From positions 1-23,046 of the IMG/VR virus record IMGVR_UViG_3300023087_000116: a stretch of 23,046 nucleotides of DNA; one strand, 5' to 3'. The position numbers and the translations under genes were made by a program. Each line of letters begins with the position of its first letter. The first letter of the stretch is position 1. Under the pieces are notes generated by a model that was given only the letters and a program-made list of their open reading frames with translations, did no database searches and was not told the DNA's origin. Below are positions 11,981-20,057 of this stretch, in pieces. The DNA is from a virus.

Positions 11981-11988
11981 GTATATTA
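11978..11988 (+). promoter_or_regulatory. candidate late promoter TTTGTATATTA, copy 2
   Basis: Identical to copies at 4376 and 16928; it lies 25 bases before the scaffold-like gene. Together with the overlapping hairpin it lets the scaffold and capsid genes be expressed above the terminase and portal genes. Confidence 0.65.
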
Positions 11989-12013
11989 ATAGTGAGAGAA
12001 AAACCAACTTAAA

Positions 12014-13282
12014 ATGAGTGAAGAAAAAACTAACAAGGTAGAGGAATCTACCAATGTATCTCAGGTAGATATTAATCTAGATGAGATCTTTGGAATGCCA
12101 GGAGCTGAGTCAGTGACTCTTCCTGCAGATGAAGAAGCAGATAAAACTGCAAACGTTCTTTCAAATAAGAAGACAGATATGTCTTTTCTTGATGATGAAG
12201 AAGAAGCTGATACACCAGCTGCTGATTCTACAGACAGTACTGAACAAGGATCAGAAGATGCTGATAAAACGTCTTTTGAAGACTTGGTTACAGAAGTAGA
12301 AGGAGCAGTAGAAGAAGACGAAGAAAGTGAAGATGAAGCTCCTAAGAAAAGAGGCCGTAAGAAAATTGACGGTGTAGCAGATGTCTTCAGTAAGCTTATT
12401 ACAGATGAGATGTTAATCCCATTTGATGATGATAAGCCTATTGAAGAGTACACTGCTAAAGATTTCCAGGAGTTGATTCAAGCCAACATTGAAGAAAGAG
12501 AAAGAAAAATTAGAGAACAAACGCCTCAAGAATTTTTCCAGTCTCTTCCTGAAGAGCTTCAGTATGCTGCTAAATATGTAGCGGATGGTGGTAGAGATCT
12601 TAAGAGTTTATTTAGAGCTCTTTCTCAAGTAGAAGCTACTAGAGAATTAGATCCTTCATCAGAGCAAGGCCAAGAAATGATTGTAAGACAATACTTGTCT
12701 GCAACAGGATTTGGTGATGCTGAAGAGATTCAAGAAGAGATTGATTCATATAAAGACATTGGTAGACTAGAGCAGCTTGCTAATAAGTTCAAACCAAAGT
12801 TGGACAGAATGCAAGAGCAGATTGTACAACAACAGGTGGCAGAACAAGAAGCACGTAAGCAACAACAGGCTGAAGCTGCTAATGCTTATATGGAAAATGT
12901 ATATGAGACTTTAAAAGCAGGAGAGCTTGGTGGTATCAAGCTAGACAAAAAGACTCAAGCAACTTTGTACCAGGGTTTGGTAGAACCTAATTACCAATCA
13001 GTATCTGGTAGACAAACAAATATGCTAGGTCACTTGCTAGAGAAGTACCAGTATGTAGAGCCTAATCATGAGTTGATTGCTGAAGCTCTTTGGTTGCTAT
13101 CTGATAGAGATGGTTACCATAGTAAGATTAAAGAAGGAGCTAAGGCAGAAACTGTAGAGAAGACTGTACGCCAGTTGAAGACAGAACAAAGTAAACGTCA
13201 GTCATCAACTGTATTAGAAGAAAAAGAAGTTAAGAAGTCTAGAGGACTACCTAGACCAAATAACATATTTAAAAGGTTTTAA
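12014..13282 (+). CDS. putative scaffolding / capsid assembly protein, 422 aa
   Basis: Residues 1-115 are extremely acidic and low in complexity (DDEEEADTPA, VEEDEESEDEAPKK), followed by a short basic patch (KKRGRKK). The rest is helical with Gln-rich coiled coil at about 265-290 (EQIVQQQVAEQEARKQQQAE), and the C-terminus is basic (RGLPRPNNIFKRF). This acid-coil-basic design, lack of enzyme motifs and place just before the probable capsid gene are the usual marks of a scaffolding protein, whose basic tail touches the capsid shell. No protease motif is seen. It has its own promoter and an A-rich leader (AACTTAAAATG). The role is inferred from architecture and position. Confidence 0.7.
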   Translation: MSEEKTNKVEESTNVSQVDINLDEIFGMPGAESVTLPADEEADKTANVLSNKKTDMSFLDDEEEADTPAADSTDSTEQGSEDADKTSFEDLVTEVEGAVEEDEESEDEAPKKRGRKKIDGVADVFSKLITDEMLIPFDDDKPIEEYTAKDFQELIQANIEERERKIREQTPQEFFQSLPEELQYAAKYVADGGRDLKSLFRALSQVEATRELDPSSEQGQEMIVRQYLSATGFGDAEEIQEEIDSYKDIGRLEQLANKFKPKLDRMQEQIVQQQVAEQEARKQQQAEAANAYMENVYETLKAGELGGIKLDKKTQATLYQGLVEPNYQSVSGRQTNMLGHLLEKYQYVEPNHELIAEALWLLSDRDGYHSKIKEGAKAETVEKTVRQLKTEQSKRQSSTVLEEKEVKKSRGLPRPNNIFKRF

Positions 13283-13314
13283 ACAATAATTACTAATCCT
13301 AAATTTAGATAAAC

Positions 13315-14934
13315 ATGGCAACTCCTGTTTTGAACAATGGTATCTTTTTGAGAGATACTTCTTACAAGGCGTCATCTCATGTTGATTCTTACCACTTGGC
13401 AAACATGCTAGGTAGTGCAGAACCAACTGATATGGGTCCTGTAGACCTTTGGGCTATGGCTCAAAAGGTTGAAATGCCACTATACCAGATGGCATCTTTT
13501 GGTGGTAAAAATACCATCACTGTAGACAATGCTCGTGGTGAGTATAAATGGCAAGTTCCTGTAGCTCAGGATCTTCCTTACATCATTGAAGACATTGAAG
13601 CTGGTAATGAGCGTAAAGGTATTGATGGTACTACTTTCAAAATCAAGCTTAACAAGCGTGCTTTTGGACATGGTGACATCATTACTTATGACAAGTACAA
13701 CGGTGCTGAATTGTACATCACTGCAGAAGATATTCTTCCTGCTGGTGACGGATTCATCTACACTGTACAGTTGGTAAACAATGATAGCTTGAAGTTCTTG
13801 GATAACAAGTACTTGGCTTCTGGTACTAAGATCTTCCGTAAAGGTTCTGCACGTGGTGAGTACGGTGAGCGTTTCTCTGACATGGGTGATGTTTCTACTG
13901 GTTACCGTGAATTCTACAACTACGTAGGTGGTGCAGAAGCACACGTACACTACTCTATTTCTTCACGTGCTGACATGATGATGAAAGGTGGTATGCGTGC
14001 AGACGGTACAGTTCCTGTAACTGAGATCTGGAGAAACTTGGATAACAGCATGGATCCATCTATTACTAGCTTGGAAGACATGGTATCTAAGATGGGTAAA
14101 GATGCAGTTAAGCGTAGCATGGAGAACGGTACATTGAGCCGTACTTTTGTTACTAACTTGGAAGCAGCACACTTGTCTAAGATTGCTAAGGATATTGAAA
14201 CTTACTTGATGTGGGGTCATGGTGGCCGTGTACGTCAGGACGGACCAGATGATGTACGTCTTTCTGTAGGTTTGTGGAAGCAGTTGGATAACTCTTTCAA
14301 GAGAGTATACAACAAGTCTGGCTTCTCACTAGATATGTTCAAAGCAGAATTGATGAACTTCTACCAAGGCCGCGTAGAGTTGGCTGGACCAGACCCACAA
14401 CGTCAAATCATTGTACAAACTGGTTTGGGCGGTATGAAGCTTGTTAATGAAGCTATCAAAGCTGAAGCTAATGCTTCTGGTCTTTTGGTACGTGCTACTG
14501 ACATTGGTGCAGTATCTGGTACTAACATGGACTTGAACTTTGGTTTTGCATACACTTCTTACGTTATTCCTTTCTTGGCTAACGTTAAGTTTGTATTGAA
14601 CCCAGCGTTTGATAACCTACATACTAATGATATTGAGAACCCTCTAGTAGATGGTCACCCACTAAGCTCTTACAGCTTTGTAGTATTTGATGTTACTGAA
14701 AACGGTAATGACAACATCTACTTGTTGAAATTGTCTTGGGATAACCAATTGAAGTGGTTCTACCAAAATGGTACTATGGATTACATGGGACGTACACAAG
14801 GATTCCAGTCTTCTGGTAACTTCAACGGATACCGTGTATTCATGACACAAACAATGCCAGCTATCTGGGTTAAAGATGCTACTAAGGTATTGAAGATTGT
14901 AATGAGAAACCCTGTAACAGGAGGATCATTCTAA
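13315..14934 (+). CDS. probable major capsid protein
   Basis: The 539-aa product has the place and look of the major capsid protein: just after a scaffold-like gene, before a strong terminator, and with the codon bias of a highly expressed gene (Arg mostly CGT, Leu mostly TTG, while neighbours mix AGA and CTT/CTA). The N-terminal part (MATPVLNNGIFLRDTSYKAS) is arm-like, the middle is mixed alpha/beta with many Gly turns, and the C-terminal third is beta-rich (SYSFVVFDVTENGNDNIYLL). I see no cysteines of note and no transmembrane segment. The HK97 fold is expected but cannot be shown by eye. A tail-sheath-like or other abundant structural protein is the alternative. Confidence 0.78.
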   Translation: MATPVLNNGIFLRDTSYKASSHVDSYHLANMLGSAEPTDMGPVDLWAMAQKVEMPLYQMASFGGKNTITVDNARGEYKWQVPVAQDLPYIIEDIEAGNERKGIDGTTFKIKLNKRAFGHGDIITYDKYNGAELYITAEDILPAGDGFIYTVQLVNNDSLKFLDNKYLASGTKIFRKGSARGEYGERFSDMGDVSTGYREFYNYVGGAEAHVHYSISSRADMMMKGGMRADGTVPVTEIWRNLDNSMDPSITSLEDMVSKMGKDAVKRSMENGTLSRTFVTNLEAAHLSKIAKDIETYLMWGHGGRVRQDGPDDVRLSVGLWKQLDNSFKRVYNKSGFSLDMFKAELMNFYQGRVELAGPDPQRQIIVQTGLGGMKLVNEAIKAEANASGLLVRATDIGAVSGTNMDLNFGFAYTSYVIPFLANVKFVLNPAFDNLHTNDIENPLVDGHPLSSYSFVVFDVTENGNDNIYLLKLSWDNQLKWFYQNGTMDYMGRTQGFQSSGNFNGYRVFMTQTMPAIWVKDATKVLKIVMRNPVTGGSF

Positions 14935-14948
14935 GAAGAATAGTAGAA

Positions 14949-14980
14949 GGGAGAGGGTAAAACCTCTCCCAATCTTCTTT
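14949..14980 (+). terminator. intrinsic terminator after the capsid gene
   Basis: Stem GGGAGAGG/CCTCTCCC (14949-14956 with 14963-14970) with a 6-nt loop and tail AATCTTCTTTAATTT. Flanking AGAAG/CTTCT may extend the stem. The next 80 bases before the following gene contain no copy of the late promoter. Confidence 0.85.
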
Positions 14981-15063
14981 AATTTGCTTGCTGTACACCT
15001 TACTTTATCAGGACTGGTAACCCTGGCAAGCATCAAGATTACACTAACTTAAAACCAAAAAAA

Positions 15064-16077
15064 ATGAGTGTGACTATTGTAGAGAAATACCAAATTGGAA
15101 AGTCAGGCAAGATTAGTATCAAGCCTTACTTTGACCCAAGTATCAGTAACATGGGTCTTGAGAACTATCAGATGTCTCTAATGGATGGTGTATACCATGA
15201 AGAGCAACTTGCTTGTTTAGAGATTAACGGGATCAAGAGATATGTAACTGGACTTAATGAATTTGCGCCAGAAGTTAAAATGCTTCCTGCAGATGAAAGA
15301 GCTGCTAAGATCCGTGAGATCCGTGATGTGGTTGCATCACTAGAGCAAGACTTAGCTGCTAATGTTATTGATCCTGAAAGTAAAGACTTCTGGAAAGAGG
15401 TTAAGCTTTTAAGACCAGATAATGATGAGTTCTGGAGTAAGATTACTCTTAAGTGTGGTAATGACCCAGTATTTTTGGATCCTGTAAAGGACCCTTATGA
15501 CTTAATTAAGTTATATGCAATTGAAGCCGGAGGGTTCTCAATTGTAACAAAAAGTTTGGAAGCTGCTAGGAGCAAACCAACCCCTCCTAAATTCTTCCTT
15601 GACAAGTTGGAGACTACGGCTGCTAACCGTACAGAAATTTCTAAGCTGCGCAATAAAGCATTGGCAGAACTTCAGAAGATGTATGACAAGCAAGCTAACA
15701 AGATGTTCTTGGTTGCTAAGGTTGTTGATGCTAATAGCACACAATACACTAAGAACACGCCTAATGATATCATCTACGAGAACATGGATAACTACATCAA
15801 TGGTCTAGGAGTTGATAGAGATAAAAAGAAAACTGCTCAGGTATTCTTAGATGCAGCAAGACTCAGCATGGAAGTGTTGAAGCTTAAAGCAATTGTAAAG
15901 GATGCCACACAATATAGAATGATTACTACTAAATCAGATGGTATGATTTATGATCTAGACAGCGGAACAGCTCTAGGACGTACACCTTCAGATGTAGTAG
16001 GATTCTTGCAAAATCCTCTAAATGAAGAGGTTATGATGAAGCTGATGAGCAATGTAGAAGGAATGTGGAACTCCTAA
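15064..16077 (+). CDS. structural-block hypothetical protein, 337 aa
   Basis: I do not recognise the family. The 337-aa product starts beta-like (SVTIVEKYQIGKSGKISIKP), then becomes mostly helical (ADERAAKIREIRDVVASLEQ; then KLRNKALAELQKMYDKQANK), without signal peptide, cysteine cluster or catalytic motif. It sits between the capsid and the putative connector gene, where head-completion, decoration or tail-assembly proteins occur. The gene starts after an A-rich leader (ACTTAAAACC then a run of A). No late promoter was found in front of it, so it may depend on readthrough of the capsid terminator. Confidence 0.8.
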   Translation: MSVTIVEKYQIGKSGKISIKPYFDPSISNMGLENYQMSLMDGVYHEEQLACLEINGIKRYVTGLNEFAPEVKMLPADERAAKIREIRDVVASLEQDLAANVIDPESKDFWKEVKLLRPDNDEFWSKITLKCGNDPVFLDPVKDPYDLIKLYAIEAGGFSIVTKSLEAARSKPTPPKFFLDKLETTAANRTEISKLRNKALAELQKMYDKQANKMFLVAKVVDANSTQYTKNTPNDIIYENMDNYINGLGVDRDKKKTAQVFLDAARLSMEVLKLKAIVKDATQYRMITTKSDGMIYDLDSGTALGRTPSDVVGFLQNPLNEEVMMKLMSNVEGMWNS

Positions 16078-16089
16078 ATATATATAACC

Positions 16090-16215
16090 ATGAGTGAAGA
16101 TAAAGACTTTCAGATGGATGACAGCTTTGCTGATTTTGTTAATGAGCTAGAGAAGGCCCCTCAGCCAACTTGTAATCTGGAAAATCCTGAAGATTGTGAA
16201 GCTTGTGGTAGCTAA
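16090..16215 (+). CDS. acidic micro-protein with C-terminal cysteines, 41 aa
   Basis: A 41-codon frame fills the gap between two structural genes: it starts MSEDKDFQMDDSFADFVNEL and ends CNLENPEDCEACGS. It is strongly acidic and its last 14 residues hold three cysteines (C-x7-C-x2-C), possibly a metal site. Only 12 bases separate it from the upstream gene and 5 from the downstream one, so the spacing is that of an operon. The sequence has normal neighbour-like codon use. Function unknown. Confidence 0.75.
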   Translation: MSEDKDFQMDDSFADFVNELEKAPQPTCNLENPEDCEACGS

Positions 16216-16220
16216 GTCCT

Positions 16221-16922
16221 ATGAACAACACTACACTGCAAATTAAGTTTAAGCAAAGGCTAAACAAGTTAGCTAGTAACGACTATGATAATATAGAGTG
16301 CTGGCAAATAGTTGAAGCGTTTAACAAGGCTCAGATTGAGTGGTGTAGACGTCAGCTTCATGGGAACAATGTCTTTAAAGAAGGCGATGAGCAAAGTAAA
16401 ATGCTCATTGATGATCTTCAAGAGTTATTGGAAACTACATCTTTACAGGGTATAGAATCTGATAACGTTTATGTAAGTAATTCTCTTCCCAATAATTATC
16501 TCTCTTTTAAGAGGGTCAGCACTTTAGCTAAAACTGAGTGCTGCCCTCCTAGGGATATGACTACTTATTTGGTAGAAGAAGCTAACATAGACATTATCTT
16601 AAGAGATCCTTTAAAAAGACCTGATTATGACTGGGGAGAAACTGTTTGTACTCTTTCAGGTGGAAGACTCAGAATCTATAGTAATTCTGATTTTACAATC
16701 TTCAAACCTACACTTACTTACTACAGATCTCCTAGAAATATTGAGATTGCCGGATGTAAAGATCCTTATACTGGCAGTATCTCAAATGGAGACGTGCCCT
16801 GTGAATTTAAGGATGACATTGTGGAAATCCTTATTGATGAGGCCGTAGCAATTATTGCTGGTGATATTATGGATGTAACAAATTACCAAAGAGAAATTGC
16901 TGCAGGACAACGTAATACGTAA
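16221..16922 (+). CDS. putative neck / head-tail connector protein, 233 aa
   Basis: The N-terminus (LQIKFKQRLNKLASNDYDNI, then ECWQIVEAFNKAQIEWCRR) belongs to a type of protein I associate with the structural block of Bacteroidota phages, where it is thought to be a tail-stabilising or connector-ring protein. The middle is beta-rich with many aromatic residues (GGRLRIYSNSDFTIFKPTLT), and the C-terminal part carries an acidic helix (KDDIVEILIDEAVAIIAGDI). Cysteines are scattered rather than clustered. Its position after the capsid and before a probable tail protein fits a neck function. The exact family assignment is from memory and uncertain. A candidate late promoter follows its stop. Confidence 0.65.
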   Translation: MNNTTLQIKFKQRLNKLASNDYDNIECWQIVEAFNKAQIEWCRRQLHGNNVFKEGDEQSKMLIDDLQELLETTSLQGIESDNVYVSNSLPNNYLSFKRVSTLAKTECCPPRDMTTYLVEEANIDIILRDPLKRPDYDWGETVCTLSGGRLRIYSNSDFTIFKPTLTYYRSPRNIEIAGCKDPYTGSISNGDVPCEFKDDIVEILIDEAVAIIAGDIMDVTNYQREIAAGQRNT

Positions 16923-16927
16923 TAATT

Positions 16928-16938
16928 TTTGTATATTA
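16928..16938 (+). promoter_or_regulatory. candidate late promoter TTTGTATATTA, copy 3
   Basis: This third exact copy starts six bases after the stop of the connector gene. It is 59 bases before the next ATG, the longest leader of the three, and the leader contains a strong hairpin. Confidence 0.65.
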
Positions 16939-16940
16939 TA

Positions 16941-16976
16941 GTGTAAGGCACGTTGCTTTACACATAATCTTTTTTT
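16941..16976 (+). terminator. leader hairpin with T-tract: attenuator or terminator
   Basis: GTGTAAGGCA (16941-16950) pairs with TGCTTTACAC (16954-16963), ten pairs with one G-U and a 3-nt loop, followed by ATAATC and seven T residues. It lies just downstream of a candidate promoter and before the 365-aa gene. It may end transcripts from the upstream gene, act as an attenuator, or protect the 5' end of an abundant mRNA. Confidence 0.6.
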
Positions 16977-16997
16977 GTTAATTTAAATTTTGAAATC

Positions 16998-18095
16998 ATG
17001 GCTTATTTTCCCCATGCTTACAGAAAAGTTTTCATTGCCCGTGACGTAGACGTACAGGGTGGTGTAACTTCTGATGCTCTAGCTACTGGTCAAGTATCAG
17101 TTCTAGACAAAACCTTTACTTCAGTTGCACCTGGTGCAATTGCTACTAATGGTCTTTACATTTTGGCTCAAGGTAGCTTGCACAGTGTAGACAAAATTGG
17201 TCCTCACCACGGTGGTTACCAAGAGTCTGTTAAATCTAAAGGAATTAACCCTAAGTTTATTTCTAAGATTTGGACTAAAGATGCAGCAGCTGCTACTAAC
17301 TCAACTGCTATTATTGCTTCAGCTGCTGGTACTTTTCCTGCAGGTAAGACTATCTTCTTGCGCGTAGATGTTAAAGGTTCTCCTGCTCTACGTTTCTTGG
17401 GACGTAACTCTTACTTTGTTGCTGATTACTTGACTGATTGTGATGATGCTCAAACTCCAGTAGATGCTTCTAAAGTAATGCTAGGTTTGGCTGCATCTAT
17501 TGCCGGTGATCCATTGGTAAGCCCATTCCTTGATGTTTCTGTTGAAGAAGAAACTGCTCCTGGTGTTTGGACACCAATCACTGTTGCTAATAGCAATGGT
17601 AATGTATGTAGACTAGCTATTAGAGGTGCTTATGTAGACACTCAGTTTGGTGACTGTTCTTTTGATCCTAAAGATTACTTTGAAAAAGAGCCAGTACAAA
17701 TTCTATTGTCTGAGTTGAATGAGTCAGGTGACATTTGTGTTAATGACTTTGAAGATGCTATATTAAATCCAGGTGTACAGGGTTCAGGATTTGGTGAGTC
17801 TGTTATCCGTGAGTTTATTCTTTCTAACCGTTACATGCAAGAGCCTTACAACAATGATCCACGTATTCGTGAGATTACTGATTCTATTGCTTTTGAGGTA
17901 GATAGAACTGCTTCTTACAAGGAGTACAACTTGCTTCATAGCATTCCACGTTCTTACAACCCTTCAGGTATGCACAACAGTGATCAATACTTGTTGACTG
18001 TTTACGCTCCTGCAGGTGGTGCTCAAGCTGCTGATATGGATACTTACTGGGCTGCTTTGGCAACTGCAGCAGATCTAGTAGTAGAGGCTTACTAA
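16998..18095 (+). CDS. probable major tail or other abundant virion protein, 365 aa
   Basis: The 365-aa product has no signal or membrane segment and is rich in Ala, Gly, Asp and Val with alternating beta-like stretches (SVLDKTFTSVAPGAIATNGL, then GKTIFLRVDVKGSPALRFLG). The C-terminal half carries more aromatic and acidic residues. Its own promoter, leader hairpin and downstream strong terminator, with regular codon use, mark a highly expressed single-gene unit, as expected for a major tail tube or sheath protein. A head decoration protein is the alternative. I cannot recognise a tube or sheath motif directly, so the morphology of the phage is not settled by it. Confidence 0.6.
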   Translation: MAYFPHAYRKVFIARDVDVQGGVTSDALATGQVSVLDKTFTSVAPGAIATNGLYILAQGSLHSVDKIGPHHGGYQESVKSKGINPKFISKIWTKDAAAATNSTAIIASAAGTFPAGKTIFLRVDVKGSPALRFLGRNSYFVADYLTDCDDAQTPVDASKVMLGLAASIAGDPLVSPFLDVSVEEETAPGVWTPITVANSNGNVCRLAIRGAYVDTQFGDCSFDPKDYFEKEPVQILLSELNESGDICVNDFEDAILNPGVQGSGFGESVIREFILSNRYMQEPYNNDPRIREITDSIAFEVDRTASYKEYNLLHSIPRSYNPSGMHNSDQYLLTVYAPAGGAQAADMDTYWAALATAADLVVEAY

Positions 18096-18116
18096 CAAAT
18101 AGTTAGAATTCTTAAT

Positions 18117-18153
18117 AAAAAGGGAATGGGGTTTATACTCTGTTCCCTTTTTC
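18117..18153 (+). terminator. strong intrinsic terminator after the 365-aa gene
   Basis: A 15-bp stem (18117-18131 with 18138-18152) with TTTATA loop begins with five A and ends with five T. The G-U pairs in its upper part are valid on the plus-strand RNA. The tail continues TTTTTCTTTG. Confidence 0.9.
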
Positions 18154-18218
18154 TTTGATATAAACTTATTTTTTAGTAAATTAAATATGAGCCCCAGTGG
18201 TTAATTAATCTAATAATT

Positions 18219-18755
18219 ATGGCCTCAAAACATGAATTAAGTTTAGAGATTCCGGAAACGGCAAATGCTAAACTATTTAGAGTTATTGATACAAGTTCTT
18301 ACAGCAAGGACCTGGCAGTAGAGTGCCCAACTTTGCAGATCTTGTCTCCTGGTTTCAATGAGACTAGAGATGTTGAGGCTATAGCTGGCTTCAACTATGT
18401 TCTTAATGCTTGTACATTAGGTGTACAAACGTCAGGCTGTGATACAACTTCTGCAGATTTAGGTGATGGTATCTATGTGATCCGTTATAGTGTTTCTCCT
18501 AATGAGTATGTATACGTAGAATACAATCATTTGAGAATGACACAGGCACTTAACATGTACTATGAGAAGCTAGGAGAGATTGATTTAGGTGGTTATGATC
18601 CTACAGATACTCAACTAGAGTTGCTAGGTGAAATGAGACTAATTAAATCAATGTTTGACGCAGCTAAAGCAAAAGTAGAATACTGTCATGAACCTAAAGA
18701 GGGATATGAACTATTTGTTTATGCCCTTAAAAGACTAAAGAATCTTTGTGTTTAA
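18219..18755 (+). CDS. tail-region hypothetical protein, 178 aa
   Basis: The first 100 residues are beta-rich and contain cysteines (ELSLEIPETANAKLFRVIDT, then CPTLQILSPGF and GIYVIRYSVSPNEYVYVEY). The last 75 are helical (MYYEKLGEIDL, LIKSMFDAAKAKVEYC, FVYALKRLKNLCV). This two-part layout, a beta sandwich followed by a helical tail, suggests a structural or chaperone protein of the tail. I do not know the family. It begins after a leader containing AAACTTATTTTTTAGTAAA, which resembles the bases around the late promoter at 4371-4390, so it may have a related promoter. It lies between the putative major tail gene and the fibre genes. Confidence 0.75.
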   Translation: MASKHELSLEIPETANAKLFRVIDTSSYSKDLAVECPTLQILSPGFNETRDVEAIAGFNYVLNACTLGVQTSGCDTTSADLGDGIYVIRYSVSPNEYVYVEYNHLRMTQALNMYYEKLGEIDLGGYDPTDTQLELLGEMRLIKSMFDAAKAKVEYCHEPKEGYELFVYALKRLKNLCV

Positions 18756-18774
18756 CTTAAAAATAGAAACCAAA

Positions 18775-18903
18775 ATGGCTATTTGCCCTAACTGTAAATC
18801 AAAACTAAGCTGCAGTTGTCAGAAGAGAACTGCATCAGATGGAAAACAAGTATGCTCTAACTGTATGTCATCATATCAGCAGCGCATTCTTAAGAATAAA
18901 TAA
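18775..18903 (+). CDS. zinc-ribbon micro-protein, 42 aa
   Basis: The product begins MAICPNCKSKLSCSCQ and contains VCSNCMSSYQ. The pairs C-x2-C near both ends, with an extra C-x-C in between, describe a minimal zinc ribbon. It follows an A-rich leader (CCAAAATG) 19 bases after the previous stop, and ends two bases before the next ATG. Structural genes of this kind sometimes carry tiny zinc proteins that are either virion-associated or regulatory; nothing here decides which. Confidence 0.8.
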   Translation: MAICPNCKSKLSCSCQKRTASDGKQVCSNCMSSYQQRILKNK

Positions 18904-18904
18904 A

Positions 18905-19531
18905 ATGGCAAGCAGAAGCAAAGTAATAAGTTTTACCGATAGTTCTGTTAAACTACAAAAGAACTACTCAGATGCGGTATACAAAGTGTTCCTAGAAGAA
19001 CGCTATGGTATTGCACCTTGTGGTAAAGGTAAATCTATGGAGCAGCTAGAAGCAGAGAAAATGCTCTGTGACTGGAAAGTTTTAAAAGGTGCTGAAGATC
19101 TATCAGATACTCAGTTGAGATACTTTGCTAATCTTCCAATTTATATTGACCAGAAAGCTGGTACAGTTACTAATGACTCACACTATAGATTTGCTGGATC
19201 AGCATCTAATAGAAATGCAACAGTGACTTACAATACCGGTTTTAACGGAGAGCAGAATATTGTAGAAATTAATGCTGGTGGTGCAGTAACAAGAATTAAC
19301 CTTAACTCAATTATTAATATTGATAACACTGAGTTAGATAAATACACTCACTACCAAGAAACTCCTTCTACTGTATGGACTATTGTTCATAATATGGAGT
19401 TTGTACCAGGTAACGAATTAATTACAGACCTGGATGGAAATGAAATAGAAGGTGTAACTAGAGTAATAGATCTTAATACTATTGAGATCACCTTTAGTGA
19501 AGCTATAGCAGGATATGCATACGTGAGTTAA
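18905..19531 (+). CDS. tail fibre-associated protein with shared C-terminal beta domain, 208 aa
   Basis: I start this gene at the ATG at 18905 (MASRSKVISFTDSSV). The longer frame opening at 18839 would add 22 residues lying entirely inside the zinc-ribbon gene. Residues 1-75 are helical and include a fairly basic stretch. The middle is beta (VTYNTGFNGEQNIVEINAGG). The last 62 residues (from YTHYQETPSTVWTIVHNM to FSEAIAGYAYVS) form a domain also found at the end of the next protein. Similar domains occur at the ends of phage fibre and baseplate proteins, where they bind partners or receptors. It is followed one base later by the next gene, so the two are co-translated. Confidence 0.75.
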   Translation: MASRSKVISFTDSSVKLQKNYSDAVYKVFLEERYGIAPCGKGKSMEQLEAEKMLCDWKVLKGAEDLSDTQLRYFANLPIYIDQKAGTVTNDSHYRFAGSASNRNATVTYNTGFNGEQNIVEINAGGAVTRINLNSIINIDNTELDKYTHYQETPSTVWTIVHNMEFVPGNELITDLDGNEIEGVTRVIDLNTIEITFSEAIAGYAYVS

Positions 19532-19532
19532 G

Positions 19533-20057
19533 ATGGCACAGAATAAAAAGATATTTTATAGTAACATAAGTCTTGCTAAGAATGAGCTCTTAGATGCTAG
19601 GATTCAAAACAAGACTACTGCTCAGAGACAGGCAATGTCTTTAGGTGCTACGCATTCTGGTTTAGCTGTATGGGATTTAGACCTTGCAGCTTTATTTGTA
19701 TGGCAGTATGACCATTGGGTACGTGCTGAGGCAGACCCTGGTGATGTTCTTAGATGGAATGCAGCTTATGATGATTCTGTAGTAGGTATTAACATTACTC
19801 AGGGTACTGATACTACATTTACTATTGAAAGAAGAAACAGTGAGAATCTTACTGCAGTATATAGAAGTGGTTATGAGCATAATCAAAACACACCTTCTAA
19901 CACTTGGGTAATTAATCACAACTTAAATAAAAGACCTTCAGTAACAGTTATTGATTCTGCAGGCACTGAGGTAGAGGGAGCAGTTACTGTAGACTCTCTT
20001 AATCAGATAACTATTGTTTTTTGTTCAGCCTTTTCCGGAAAGGCATTATTAAATTAA
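19533..20057 (+). CDS. short tail fibre-like protein, 174 aa
   Basis: The N-terminus (YSNISLAKNELLDARIQNKT) resembles the N-terminus of the 634-aa fibre (SIDLSKCELINASIHNLATA), which may be the anchor to the tail. A central segment (HSGLAVWDLDLAALFVWQYD) matches the GQVYFDTSDAQMYFYNG-type strand pair of the fibre. The C-terminal 45 residues (NTPSNTWVINHNLNKRPSVT to the end) match the end of the preceding protein. It reads as a minimal fibre: anchor, one repeat and a terminal beta domain. It probably assembles as a trimer next to the larger fibre. Confidence 0.75.
   Translation: MAQNKKIFYSNISLAKNELLDARIQNKTTAQRQAMSLGATHSGLAVWDLDLAALFVWQYDHWVRAEADPGDVLRWNAAYDDSVVGINITQGTDTTFTIERRNSENLTAVYRSGYEHNQNTPSNTWVINHNLNKRPSVTVIDSAGTEVEGAVTVDSLNQITIVFCSAFSGKALLN

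Noticed and set aside
12061-12453. 130-aa minus-strand frame opposite the scaffold-like gene
   Set aside because: The Ser-rich frame is the mirror of GAA/GAT-rich acidic coding sequence; no promoter or start signal.
13480-13950. 156-aa minus-strand frame opposite the capsid gene
   Set aside because: An open antisense frame caused by the strong codon bias of the capsid gene; no start context and a Ser/Thr/Val-rich artefactual composition.
16636-16650. AGAAACTGTT match to the 13-mer core inside the 233-aa gene
   Set aside because: The CTNTAG half of the element is missing and it lies inside a coding sequence; a chance partial match. A similar partial match near 13147 was rejected for the same reason.
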